Shown piece after piece: positions 17,226-26,190 of a stretch of DNA of 64,000 nucleotides. How positions within the stretch are numbered: position 1 is the stretch's first letter; each line of letters starts with the position of its first letter. The DNA lies in assembly GCA_022402565.1 (NCBI GenBank), contig JAKRSC010000008.1:186001-250000 (forward strand), given 5' to 3'. The stretch comes from Hydrotalea sp. (GTDB lineage Bacteria; Bacteroidota; Bacteroidia; Chitinophagales; Chitinophagaceae). The notes beneath the pieces are model-generated. The model did not search any database. It saw nothing but the letters and a program-made list of their open reading frames with translations, and was not told the DNA's origin. Position numbers and translations under genes: made by a program.

Positions 17226-18248
17226 TTATCTGATGTTTACTTCTGTTTCAAGCTCAATATCAAAAGTGGATTTTACAGAAACTTTTATTTCATGTGAAAG
17301 CTCTAGTATATCTCTTCCAATTGCGTTCCCATAATTGACCAATACCAGTGCCTGTTTTGGATGACAACCTACATTTCCTTTTCTATAACCTTTCCAGCCA
17401 GTATATTCAATGAGCCATGCAGCCGGAATTTTTACTTGATCAGGACTATTTGTAGAAAATGATGGTATTTGAGTAAACTCTTTTTTGAGTTTTTCAAAAT
17501 ACTCTATAGAAATGACCGGGTTTTTAAAAAAACTACCTGCATTTCCAACGATAGAAGGATTAGGTAGTTTTTCAGATCGAATTTTAATGACTGCTTTTGA
17601 AACATCTTGAATAGTTGGATTTGCAATATTCATTTCCAGCAGGGTTTGTTCTATAGCTCCATACCTTGTGTTAGTTCTTGGAAATTTTTCTAATTGAAAT
17701 CGAACTGCCATTATAAGATATTGGCCAGTGTATTTTCTTTTGAAGACACTTTCTCTGTATCCAAATCCACAATCTGCTTTACTGAAAGTATGAATTTCAC
17801 CTGTAGGAAAATGGAACGCATCTAACGAATGAAATACATCTTTTAATTCTACACCATACGCGCCAATATTTTGCATTGGAGATGCCCCAACCAAGCCCGG
17901 TATAAGACTTAAATTCTCAATCCCTCCCCAATTTTTCTGAACACAAAATTCTACAAATTCGTGCCAATTCTCACCACCTGCTGCTTCTAACAGTATATGG
18001 GAAGACGTTTCGCTTATTATTTTTTTTCCTAATAATTCACTTTTGATGCAAAGTCCAGGCTGATTTTCTTGTACAAATAACAAGTTGCTTCCTCCTCCTA
18101 AAATCCAATTTTCTAGATTCTTACTTTGTGCGAACTCTCTTGCATGATGTATATCATCCTTGTTCTTTACCCGAATTAGATATTCTGCGGTTGAATTTAT
18201 ACCAAAAGTATTGAATGACTGTAGTGCAACATGTTCTTGTATTATCAT
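17226..18248 (-). CDS. murB: UDP-N-acetylenolpyruvoylglucosamine reductase
   Basis: FAD/NADPH enzyme that makes UDP-N-acetylmuramate in cytoplasmic peptidoglycan synthesis. 340 residues. The FAD-binding domain has LGGGSNLLF (about 50-58) and LSLIPGLVGASPMQNIGAYG, the substrate region has GFGYRESVFKRK, and the catalytic serine lies in GNAGSFFKNPV. The YRxSxFK segment and length match type I (E. coli-like) MurB. It follows priA by one base and is the last gene of a minus-strand run. Confidence 0.95.
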   Translation of the reverse strand: MIIQEHVALQSFNTFGINSTAEYLIRVKNKDDIHHAREFAQSKNLENWILGGGSNLLFVQENQPGLCIKSELLGKKIISETSSHILLEAAGGENWHEFVEFCVQKNWGGIENLSLIPGLVGASPMQNIGAYGVELKDVFHSLDAFHFPTGEIHTFSKADCGFGYRESVFKRKYTGQYLIMAVRFQLEKFPRTNTRYGAIEQTLLEMNIANPTIQDVSKAVIKIRSEKLPNPSIVGNAGSFFKNPVISIEYFEKLKKEFTQIPSFSTNSPDQVKIPAAWLIEYTGWKGYRKGNVGCHPKQALVLVNYGNAIGRDILELSHEIKVSVKSTFDIELETEVNIR

Positions 18249-18249
18249 A

Positions 18250-20697
18250 TTAAAATGGGTCTACATTACATTGGAAATAACCCCCTCTTAATTCTTTTTT
18301 TTGAAGAATCAATTGGATGGCATGTTGAATATCGTGTTTGCATTTTTGGATTATTTGTGTATTTCTAGGTAGCTTAAACCAAATTTCATAAATGAATTGA
18401 TTTCTAATCCTACTAATAACTGGCTGAGAAGGGCCTTGAATATATTTTGAATAATTCGACAAGCTCCTATATAGCTCCTTTATTAATTGAATTGCCACTT
18501 CTTCTTTAACATGCTTTGCAGAAATTTGAATAAGCCTAGAATATGGAGGGTACCCAAACTCTTTTCTTAAAAGAGTTTCATTTTTGTATAATTCATGAAA
18601 GTTGTGTGATAAGGCATAATGAATTACAGAATGATCAACCTGTCGCATTTGAATCATCACTTTTCCTTGGCCTAATCTTCTTCCTGCTCTGCCACTTACT
18701 TGTTCAATTAACTGAAAAGCCCTTTCATTCACCCTGAAATCTGCAAAATTGAGTAAGCTATCACCGTCAACTATACCAACCATTTGTACTTTTTCAAAAT
18801 CAAGTCCTTTAACAACCATTTGTGTTCCAACTAAAATATCAATTTTATGTAACTCAAATTGTCTAATAAGTTGTTCATGACTATGTTTTCCTTTAATACT
18901 ATCATAGTCCATTCTAGCGATTCGCGCAGTTGGAAAAATTTGAAGAAGTGTTTCTTCAATTTGTTCAGTACCTATGTTTTTATATAAGAACTCATGATTA
19001 CCACAAGCACTGCATGTATGTACTAAAGGATAATGGCTGCCACAATAATGACAGCTTAGTTTGTTTTTGGCTTTATGATGTGTAAGGCTTACAGCACAAT
19101 GTTGGCAGGTTGGAATCCATCCACAAGTAGCACACATCCAATATGGACTATAACCTCTTCTATTTTGAAAGATAATTACTTGTTTGTTTTCTGATAAAGT
19201 TTGTGCAATAGCTTGCACCATTGGAGGAGAGAATATAGTTTGGGCAGCATCTTTTCGAGGGCGCCAGGTTTTCAAATCCATTATTTCAATTTCTGGTAAA
19301 TGAACTTGGCCAAATCTTTCTGATAAGTTTACCAATCCATACTTTCCTTCGCAGGCGTTAAAATAAGATTCTAAAGATGGAGTAGCTGTTCCTAATAAAA
19401 CTTTACCATTAATTGAGCTTGATAAATATACTGCAACATCACGTGCATGATAGCGAGGTGCTGGATCTTGTTGCTTAAAAGAAGTATCATGCTCCTCATC
19501 AACTATAATTAAGCCTAGTGTTGCAAAAGGTAAAAACAAAGCAGATCTTGCGCCAACTAGAATACTAATTTCACCACTTTGCACTTTGTTCCAAATTTCA
19601 ATTCTTTCATTAGAACTAAATTTTGAATGATATACACCTACATGTCCTCCAAAACATGCTTGTAATCGCTGAATTAATTGCGCTGTTAATGCAATTTCTG
19701 GAAGTAAATAAAGAACTTGTTTTTTTTGCAGTAAGTACTCTTCCATCAACTTCATATATACTTCAGTTTTCCCACTAGAAGTAATACCATGAAGTAAACA
19801 AACTTGCTTTTCTTGAAAGCTTTTTTTTATTTCTTGCAGAGCATTTTCTTGAGCTTTACTCAGTTCAAAAGCGAGCTCTATTTTTTTGGGTTGTGCAATA
19901 ATTCTATCAACGCCTCTTTTAAACACTTGTAAAACTTCTTTATCAACTAGTCCTTTTAATTGGGTAGCACTTGCATCTGCTTTTTTTAATAAATCTTTCT
20001 GAAGAATTTCTCCTTCCGTTTTTTGAAGATGTAAAAAGGCGAGCAGTAGTTGAAGTTGTTTTGGTGCTTTACTCCACTCGTTTAAAAGTTTTTCTAGGTT
20101 TTCTTCATTTCTGTAAAATGGATGAAGTTCTACATATAGTTCTTTTTTTTGTCTGTATGTTTCCTGCAATGACTCCCAAATAAAGCAAATTTTCTTATCT
20201 GTAAGTCGCTTTACAACTGGATAAACTTGTTTAGCATCTAAAATTTGTTGTACTTCTCCAATGCTTAACTCTTTTTTAATTTCAAGTGCTTCTGCAATTA
20301 AAAATTCTTGATCAGATAAAGTTGGAAGATCCTGATGGTGGTCTTCATTCCAAATTAAAATACTCTCACTACTTAATTTAAAATGCGCAGGAAGTGCAGC
20401 TTGCATTACATCTCCTTCACTACACATATAGTATGAAGCAATCCATTCCCAAAGTTGCAATTGCCAAATTTCAACAATAGGAGTGTCATCTAAAATTTGT
20501 AATATGGGTTTTGGTGTAAAGCCTTCTGGTTTTTCTTGATGAATACGCTTTATAATACCTGCATACTTCTTGTTTTTACCAAAAACAACTTCAGCTCTTT
20601 TTCCTGGTTTAGCATGAAGAAGCAAATCATGAGGAACAAGCCATGTATAGTTTTTTTGCAATGAAAGGGGTAATATGATTTCAGCAAAATGTATCAT
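18250..20697 (-). CDS. priA: Primosomal protein N' (replication restart helicase)
   Basis: 3'-to-5' helicase that reloads the replisome at stalled forks. 815 residues. N-terminal 3'-DNA-binding domain (about 1-100), helicase motif I GITSSGKTEVY, motif II DEEHD, motif III LGTATPS, and the zinc-binding insertion with CATCGWIPTCQHC and CHYCG/CSACG pairs. Motif VI region QVSGRAGRRLGQG is intact. It overlaps plsC by 4 bases at its start. Confidence 0.96.
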   Translation of the reverse strand: MIHFAEIILPLSLQKNYTWLVPHDLLLHAKPGKRAEVVFGKNKKYAGIIKRIHQEKPEGFTPKPILQILDDTPIVEIWQLQLWEWIASYYMCSEGDVMQAALPAHFKLSSESILIWNEDHHQDLPTLSDQEFLIAEALEIKKELSIGEVQQILDAKQVYPVVKRLTDKKICFIWESLQETYRQKKELYVELHPFYRNEENLEKLLNEWSKAPKQLQLLLAFLHLQKTEGEILQKDLLKKADASATQLKGLVDKEVLQVFKRGVDRIIAQPKKIELAFELSKAQENALQEIKKSFQEKQVCLLHGITSSGKTEVYMKLMEEYLLQKKQVLYLLPEIALTAQLIQRLQACFGGHVGVYHSKFSSNERIEIWNKVQSGEISILVGARSALFLPFATLGLIIVDEEHDTSFKQQDPAPRYHARDVAVYLSSSINGKVLLGTATPSLESYFNACEGKYGLVNLSERFGQVHLPEIEIMDLKTWRPRKDAAQTIFSPPMVQAIAQTLSENKQVIIFQNRRGYSPYWMCATCGWIPTCQHCAVSLTHHKAKNKLSCHYCGSHYPLVHTCSACGNHEFLYKNIGTEQIEETLLQIFPTARIARMDYDSIKGKHSHEQLIRQFELHKIDILVGTQMVVKGLDFEKVQMVGIVDGDSLLNFADFRVNERAFQLIEQVSGRAGRRLGQGKVMIQMRQVDHSVIHYALSHNFHELYKNETLLRKEFGYPPYSRLIQISAKHVKEEVAIQLIKELYRSLSNYSKYIQGPSQPVISRIRNQFIYEIWFKLPRNTQIIQKCKHDIQHAIQLILQKKELRGGYFQCNVDPF

Positions 20698-21455
20698 TTT
20701 ATTGGAGGATAGGTTCTATAGCGCCTTAATGCAGCATCCATCATATTATATACATGATTTTTTAATTCGTTCAATTGTTCAATGGTATAACCTTGCACAT
20801 TTATTTCTGGTAAATACACAACTCTGCTTTTGCCAGGAGAAAAACTGCTAATACTTTTACTGTTAAATCTATCAATTGTATCAATAAAAATAAACGGAAC
20901 AATATTTGTTTGAGTTTCAATTGCAATTCGAAATGCTCCATCGTAAAATGATTTAAGAGGCTTTGTCAAGTCCTCATTAAAAGTTCCTTCAGGAAAAATT
21001 ACTATTGATATTTGTTGCTGTAAAGAAGATTTAAGTTTCTCAACACTTTTCGATCTGTGTTCAGCATCACTTCTGTTAACTAATACAACTGCCGCACGAT
21101 ATATTAATCCAAAGATTGGATAGTGCACCATTTCATACTTGCCAAGAACTCTATATGAACCTCTCATAGATCTCACAAGTGCTGGAATGTCCATATAGGA
21201 AATATGGTTCCCAATATAAATTTTTGCTTCATGAGATATGTTAGCTTCAAAAATATTTTCGTGCTTTACTCCAATACAACTATACCATAAAAATGCCCAA
21301 CTTTTACATAGCCAATAAATAAAGTCGCCTCTCTTTTTTTCTTCTATAACAAGCGATAGCAGTACGAAAGGGAATATCAATAGCATAATCAATATGAAGC
21401 AAAGAGCTGCATAAATAAAATAGATATACCGGAAGAATTTAAACACACGACCCAT
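20694..21455 (-). CDS. plsC: 1-acyl-sn-glycerol-3-phosphate acyltransferase
   Basis: Membrane acyltransferase converting lysophosphatidate to phosphatidate. A hydrophobic N-terminus (about 8-40) anchors the protein. The acyltransferase motifs are NHISYMD (NHX4D-type block 1), block III FPEGTFNED and the downstream SFYDGAFRIAIETQTNIVPF. 253 residues is normal. Other PlsC-like acyltransferases (for ornithine lipids, for example) share these motifs, so the exact acceptor is inferred. Confidence 0.86.
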   Translation of the reverse strand: MGRVFKFFRYIYFIYAALCFILIMLLIFPFVLLSLVIEEKKRGDFIYWLCKSWAFLWYSCIGVKHENIFEANISHEAKIYIGNHISYMDIPALVRSMRGSYRVLGKYEMVHYPIFGLIYRAAVVLVNRSDAEHRSKSVEKLKSSLQQQISIVIFPEGTFNEDLTKPLKSFYDGAFRIAIETQTNIVPFIFIDTIDRFNSKSISSFSPGKSRVVYLPEINVQGYTIEQLNELKNHVYNMMDAALRRYRTYPPIK

Positions 21456-21502
21456 CTATCAAACATATTCAATTCCAAATAAAATAAGAAGAAATTGTAG
21501 CC

Positions 21503-22330
21503 TTAATTCTTCACTTCAAATGCAAATTGGAAATAATGAGATGGAACAGAAGAAAAAGGTTCGACTGCATTTTTAAAAATTCCATAAATTGTACTACCTG
21601 TTCCTGTCATAGCTGCATATTCAGCACCTTGTTCGTACATTAAATCAAGGATATATCTTATTTCAGGAAATTGCACACAAACAACCTCTTCAAAATGGTT
21701 TATTAGTTTATTTCGCCATTTGATAGGCTCTTCTTGTAAGATTTCTTTAAAGGCAACTTGCATACTGCCTGGAGCAATTTCTTTGAATGCCCAAGCAGTT
21801 GAGATATGAATATTGGGGTTTATAAGTAGAATGTGGTAACTTTTTAAATTAACCTCAATAGGAAACATAATTTCACCTCTTCCAGTTGCAAAGCAAGGCT
21901 TGTTTTCAATAAAAAAAGGACAGTCACTTCCTAACTGAAGGGATAGCTGAATGAGTTCTTGTTTTGATAAATTGAGTTTAAACAATTCGTTCAAAGCAAG
22001 CAGTGTATGGGCCGCATCTGAACTTCCACCACCTAATCCAGCACCCATTGGTATATTTTTATGCAAATAGATTTCAATAGGAGGAATTTCTGGGAATAAA
22101 TTTTGTAAAAGTTGAGCAGCTTTCACACATAAATTGTCCATACTCTTACCATCAACCAATCTACCTGATTGTTCAAACTGAATTTTGATTGAAGACTTTG
22201 AAGGAACAATTTCTAATATGTCATGTAAGGGTATAGGTAGGAATACAGTGGATATGTTATGGTATCCATCAGGTCGTTTGTTATCAACTGTTAAACCTAA
22301 GTTGATTTTACAATTGGGAAAAATCACCAT
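21503..22330 (-). CDS. ispE: 4-diphosphocytidyl-2-C-methyl-D-erythritol kinase
   Basis: GHMP kinase of the non-mevalonate isoprenoid pathway. 275 residues. N-terminal FPNCKINLGLTVDNKRPDGYH with the substrate-binding lysine and histidine, ATP-binding glycine loop PMGAGLGGGSSDAAHTLLAL, and the GHMP C-terminal motif AMTGTGSTIYGIF. The genes around it belong to unrelated core functions (envelope lipid, replication). Confidence 0.95.
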   Translation of the reverse strand: MVIFPNCKINLGLTVDNKRPDGYHNISTVFLPIPLHDILEIVPSKSSIKIQFEQSGRLVDGKSMDNLCVKAAQLLQNLFPEIPPIEIYLHKNIPMGAGLGGGSSDAAHTLLALNELFKLNLSKQELIQLSLQLGSDCPFFIENKPCFATGRGEIMFPIEVNLKSYHILLINPNIHISTAWAFKEIAPGSMQVAFKEILQEEPIKWRNKLINHFEEVVCVQFPEIRYILDLMYEQGAEYAAMTGTGSTIYGIFKNAVEPFSSVPSHYFQFAFEVKN

Positions 22331-22354
22331 ATTGAATAGGTGAAAATGAAAAAA

Positions 22355-22957
22355 TTACTTGCGTTTGTTAATTTCATCTCGAATTGCAATTGCACGAATA
22401 TAGTCTTCCTGTTCCAACACTTCATCCAACAATTTATTAAGAGAGTCTAAACTCATCTTTGATAAGTCTTCTCTGTTTTCTGCAGCAGTAGAACCGGCCG
22501 ACTCTCCACCCACAGACTCGCTGCGTTTGGCTTTTCCCGTATTTCCATCTTCCATTAAAAGACTGGCACTTTCCATAATATGTTCATAGGTATAAATGGG
22601 ACAACCAAATCGAACAGCAAGAGCAAGGGCATCACTGGTTCTGCTATCAATTTCAATCGTATCGTGCTCAGTAAAACAAACTAGCTTAGAATAAAAAATA
22701 CCTTCTTGTAAATCACTTATTACAATTTCTTGAAGCTCTACTCCAAAAGCGTTCATAAAATTTTTCATAAGATCATGTGTAAGAGGTCTTCCTGGTTTCA
22801 TTTGCTCTAAGGCAACAGCTATGGCTTGTGCTTCAAATCCGCCAATAATAATTGGAAGCCTTCTTACAGAATCAACCTCTCCAAGTATAACAGCATACGA
22901 ATTTGTTTGAGTAATGCTGTGCGACAATGCTACAATTTCCAGTTCTATTTTTTTCAT
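22355..22957 (-). CDS. Bifunctional nuclease family protein (DUF151) with C-terminal UVR motif
   Basis: 200-residue protein. Residues 1 to about 135 match the BFN/DUF151 fold, with LPIIIGGFEAQAIAVALE, RPLTHDLM and SRTSDALALAVRFGCPIYT. A low-complexity linker follows, and the last 40 residues, with LLDEVLEQEDYIRAIAIRDEIN, resemble the UVR motif of UvrB/UvrC and ClpC. Some family members have been reported as nucleases, but the role here is unproven. The ATG is at 22957; an RBS is not clear. Confidence 0.82.
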   Translation of the reverse strand: MKKIELEIVALSHSITQTNSYAVILGEVDSVRRLPIIIGGFEAQAIAVALEQMKPGRPLTHDLMKNFMNAFGVELQEIVISDLQEGIFYSKLVCFTEHDTIEIDSRTSDALALAVRFGCPIYTYEHIMESASLLMEDGNTGKAKRSESVGGESAGSTAAENREDLSKMSLDSLNKLLDEVLEQEDYIRAIAIRDEINKRK

Positions 22958-22989
22958 AAAGCTGCACGAAATTACAAGAAAATATGGCT

Positions 22990-23301
22990 TTATGCATGTT
23001 TGATTGCAGCTTCCTCTTTTTGAAGCGTTTTATCGAAGTATAGGGTGCCAAATGGTAAGAAAGCAAAGAAAACTCCCGCTGCAGATTTTATAAAAGACCA
23101 TTTGTATTTGAAAAAGCAAACTGCCAATAGTGCAACATATACCATAAACAATACACCATGTGCCCAACCTACGTACTTTACAGCTAGGGGTTTATCAAAG
23201 AAATACTTTAGGGGCATAGCAAAAAATAAAAGGAACACCCATGAAAGGGCTTCCGCGAATCCGGCAATTCTGAGCCTTTTGAGTAGAGTTTGATAATTCA
23301 T
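22990..23301 (-). CDS. DUF3817 family small membrane protein
   Basis: 103-residue inner membrane protein with three hydrophobic segments (about 13-35, 44-65, 71-90). The segment AHGVLFMVYVALLAVCFFKY matches the DUF3817 family (YdzA-like in Gram-positives). Function unknown. A TATATTTG promoter box ends 4 bases before the start codon, so the mRNA may be leaderless. Confidence 0.82.
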   Translation of the reverse strand: MNYQTLLKRLRIAGFAEALSWVFLLFFAMPLKYFFDKPLAVKYVGWAHGVLFMVYVALLAVCFFKYKWSFIKSAAGVFFAFLPFGTLYFDKTLQKEEAAIKHA

Positions 23302-23305
23302 GGTG

Positions 23306-23313
23306 CAAATATA
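23306..23313 (-). promoter_or_regulatory. -7 promoter box TATATTTG for the DUF3817 gene
   Basis: Matches the Bacteroidota TANNTTTG consensus on the minus strand, followed by CACC and then the ATG at 23301. No good -33 box is seen 19 bases upstream. Confidence 0.5.
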
Positions 23314-23347
23314 TTTGGCACCATTTACGATTGCAGAAATAGATGCG

Positions 23348-24211
23348 TTAATTTCCTTCTACTTTTCGGCCCTGAAGGGTTCTAGTGTTTTTGAAGATTT
23401 TATCAAGATCGGCTTGTTTTACAGCTAAACGAACCTGTGTCAAGTTGCTACAACTTAAACAAGTAGCTCTGTAAACATTATTATCGTAAGTAACCTCAGC
23501 TGTTCCATTTTCCCAATTAACACCAGAGAATATATAATATTCAATACTTCCAGGCTGATTTGTAACGAATTTCAAAGAGTTATTACCAGCCTCAAAGCTC
23601 ACATCCAAGCTTTCACTATCATAGTTTTCAAGCACACAGGGTGTTTGTGCTGGGATGATGATTTCATTGATATACCGTCCGCTTTGAAATCTTATAATAC
23701 CAGAGCTAACAGAAGCTTTTGCACTATCTAATACCCTAGAGAGCACTATTTTTTGATCTATAAAAAATTGAACTTTCTTGATATCTAAACCGTATTGATA
23801 CAATTTAGAGTATAACTCTTGTGTAAAAGGAATCAGTTTTACATCTGCGCCAGCTGCATTGGGGTTGTTAGTTGTTTGTGGTGCAGGGGCAGGTTGGTTG
23901 AAAGTTTGTTGTTGCACAGGCGGCTGTTGGTAAGCCGGCTGTTGTTGCATTTGCTGTTGTTGAGGAGCGGCTGTTGAGTAAGTACTCGGATAGTAATATG
24001 TTTGGTTTGCTGGAGGTGCAGATTGGTTTCTAGACGATTTTTTAGAAGTTTTTGGCGCGGGGGCTTGTTGTGCTGTAGTCTGAGGTGCAGAATCGCCCTT
24101 TTTGTAATAGGTTGTTTTAGAACTACCACCACAAGAAATTAATCCTGTTAATGTAGTTCCCCAAAAAAGTATATAACCAATGTACTTCATAACCATACGT
24201 TGAGTGTTCAA
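23348..24211 (-). CDS. Q/P-rich putative lipoprotein, function unknown
   Basis: 287 residues. The N-terminus has a membrane segment ending in TLTGLISCGG, a lipobox-like cysteine at about residue 27. Residues about 40-120 are a disordered stretch rich in Gln, Pro, Ala, Thr and Asn. The C-terminal half (about 125-287) is a folded domain with no motif I recognise; LDIKKVQFFIDQKIVLSRVL opens it. An internal ATG at 24190 would give a shorter signal peptide and is equally plausible. Probably surface or periplasmic. Confidence 0.72.
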   Translation of the reverse strand: MNTQRMVMKYIGYILFWGTTLTGLISCGGSSKTTYYKKGDSAPQTTAQQAPAPKTSKKSSRNQSAPPANQTYYYPSTYSTAAPQQQQMQQQPAYQQPPVQQQTFNQPAPAPQTTNNPNAAGADVKLIPFTQELYSKLYQYGLDIKKVQFFIDQKIVLSRVLDSAKASVSSGIIRFQSGRYINEIIIPAQTPCVLENYDSESLDVSFEAGNNSLKFVTNQPGSIEYYIFSGVNWENGTAEVTYDNNVYRATCLSCSNLTQVRLAVKQADLDKIFKNTRTLQGRKVEGN

Positions 24212-24257
24212 AGTTAATTAGATTATGGGATGTAGATGCCTCCCTTAAATGAGGGAT

Positions 24258-24296
24258 GAAAAAAACCGCCCGATTACATAAACGGACGGTTTTTTT
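24258..24296 (-). terminator. Bidirectional terminator after etfA
   Basis: ACCGCCCG...CGGACGGT inverted repeat with one mismatch, flanked by A and T runs, so it works in either direction. On the minus strand it closes the etfBA transcript. Confidence 0.85.
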
Positions 24297-24311
24297 ATTT
24301 GTTGTAGTAAA

Positions 24312-25280
24312 TTATGCTACTCCTTTTAACTTTTTAATTGCTGCTGTTAGTTTTGGTACTACATCAAAAGCATCACCAACTATTCCATAATCAGCCGCTT
24401 TGAAGAATGGTGCTTCTGGGTCCTTATTAATAACAACAATTACCTTACTTCTATTTACTCCAGCTAAATGCTGAATGGCGCCTGAAATTCCAATTGCTAT
24501 GTACAAATTGGGAGCAATTTGAACGCCTGTTTGTCCAACATGCTCATGATGTGGCCTCCAGTGTGCATCACCTACCGGGCGACTACAAGCTGTTGCTGCA
24601 CCAAGTACTTGAGCCAAATCCAATAGAATACCCCAATTTTCAGGCCCTTTTAGACCTCTTCCTCCACTTACTACTACTTCTGCTTCAGTCAAAGGCACAT
24701 CGCCAGAAACTTTTTCAACATTTGTTACAACTACTCTAGCTGATGGCAAACTCACAGAAACTGCTACAACATTTGCTGTTGCAGAGCCATTAGCTTCAAT
24801 CTTGTAGCTATTTGGATTGATAGAAATTACTTTCTTTTCAGAAGTAACTTTTACATGAGCAAAAGCTTTTCCAGAGAAAACTGATTTTTTAACTACAAAT
24901 CCATCATTTAAAACAGGTAAAGCTGAGGCTCCTGCTACTAAACCAGCTTTTAATTTTGCTGCAACACGAGCTGCTATAGCTTTCCCGGTTTGATTATGCG
25001 AGAAAACAACAACGCTTGCATTGGCTTGTTCAACTGCAGCGCTAATTGCAGCTACATATTGCTGGGCATCTAAGTTTGATAGTGCACTGTCTGCAACCTG
25101 AAATACATTTTTAATACCGTACTGACCCAATGTTGTTAGGTCATCTTGTACATTACCTAAAACAACTGCATTTGCATCTACACCCATTTGTTGAGCTAAA
25201 TGATTGCCATAAGTTGCAGCTTCCAAAGCATTTTTTTTGATATGTCCTTCAGATTGATCTATGAATATTAATACTGACAT
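24312..25280 (-). CDS. etfA: Electron transfer flavoprotein alpha subunit
   Basis: FAD-binding subunit of ETF, which carries electrons from acyl-CoA dehydrogenases to the quinone pool. 322 residues. The C-terminal FAD domain shows VVSGGRGLKGPENW, AATACSRPVGDAHW, VGQTGVQIAPNLYIAIGISGAIQHLAG and VVINKDPEAPFF, all typical. It follows etfB by 19 bases. Confidence 0.95.
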   Translation of the reverse strand: MSVLIFIDQSEGHIKKNALEAATYGNHLAQQMGVDANAVVLGNVQDDLTTLGQYGIKNVFQVADSALSNLDAQQYVAAISAAVEQANASVVVFSHNQTGKAIAARVAAKLKAGLVAGASALPVLNDGFVVKKSVFSGKAFAHVKVTSEKKVISINPNSYKIEANGSATANVVAVSVSLPSARVVVTNVEKVSGDVPLTEAEVVVSGGRGLKGPENWGILLDLAQVLGAATACSRPVGDAHWRPHHEHVGQTGVQIAPNLYIAIGISGAIQHLAGVNRSKVIVVINKDPEAPFFKAADYGIVGDAFDVVPKLTAAIKKLKGVA

Positions 25281-25299
25281 GGTTTAATTTTTTGGAGTG

Positions 25300-26043
25300 T
25301 TAAATAGCTTTTGCTTCCTCGTGTAATAAGCGAACCAATTCTTCCACCTGATCTGCTTCAACTAGCTTTACGCCCGCTTTAGCTGGAGGTAATTCGTAGC
25401 TAACAACAGAAGTTAAAATATCTGCATTTGAAGGATCAAGCACTTTCAATGGTTTGGTTCTTGCTGCCATAATTCCGCGCATATTGGGAATTCTTTGTTC
25501 AGCTACACCTTTTTGACAGCTTACTACTAGGGGCAAGTTAACTTTAGCAGTTTCTTCACCACCTTCAATTTCTCTTGTTACTGTTGCTTCATTTCCATTT
25601 AACTCAAACTTGGTTGCCAAAGACAAATAAGGCATATCAAGCAGTTCAGCAATTAATCCGCCCATACTTGATCCATTGTAATCGATGGTCTCTTTTCCAG
25701 TGAATATAAGGTCGTAATTACCCTGACGAGCAACTTCAGCAATTTGCGATGCTACAAAATAGGGGTCCTGTTCTTCGGTATTAACACGAATAGCCTCATC
25801 ACCACCTAAAGCAAGGGCTTTACGGATGATAGGTTCTGTATCGGCTCCTCCAACAGTAATTAGGTGAAGGGTAGCAGATGCATCTTTTTCCTTCAATTCA
25901 ATAGCACGAACCAAAGCGTACCATTCATCGTATGGATTTATTATCCATTGTACACCCGCATCATCGAATTGGGTATTTCCATTCTTGAAAGCCACTTTTG
26001 ATGTGGTGTCAGGTGTTTTGCTGACGCATACAAGTATTTTCAT
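25300..26043 (-). CDS. etfB: Electron transfer flavoprotein beta subunit
   Basis: AMP-binding partner of EtfA. 247 residues. Visible motifs are CVSKTPDTT near the N-terminus, NPYDEWYALVRAIELKE, GKETIDYNGSSMGGLIAELL and the beta-signature region VNLPLVVSCQKGVAEQRIPNMRG spread over residues about 165-190. First gene of the etfBA operon, with a promoter of the Bacteroidota type upstream. Confidence 0.95.
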   Translation of the reverse strand: MKILVCVSKTPDTTSKVAFKNGNTQFDDAGVQWIINPYDEWYALVRAIELKEKDASATLHLITVGGADTEPIIRKALALGGDEAIRVNTEEQDPYFVASQIAEVARQGNYDLIFTGKETIDYNGSSMGGLIAELLDMPYLSLATKFELNGNEATVTREIEGGEETAKVNLPLVVSCQKGVAEQRIPNMRGIMAARTKPLKVLDPSNADILTSVVSYELPPAKAGVKLVEADQVEELVRLLHEEAKAI

Positions 26044-26081
26044 GACGACTCGTTTAAATTAGTTGTTTATGCAACTATTAG

Positions 26082-26112
26082 CAAATATAAGGTTGTTTTA
26101 TTTTCAGCCAAG
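26082..26112 (-). promoter_or_regulatory. Promoter for etfBA (CTTG-N19-TATATTTG)
   Basis: On the minus strand CTTG (26112-26109) is followed after 19 bases by TATATTTG (26089-26082), matching the Bacteroidota -33/-7 consensus in sequence and spacing. The leader is about 35 bases. Confidence 0.7.
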
Positions 26113-26190
26113 ATTATGTAAAAAAATTAGCAGTTTTTTTAGCTTCTTGATGTACGCAATAAATGTAGTTTTTCTTTAGTTTTAAGAAAT

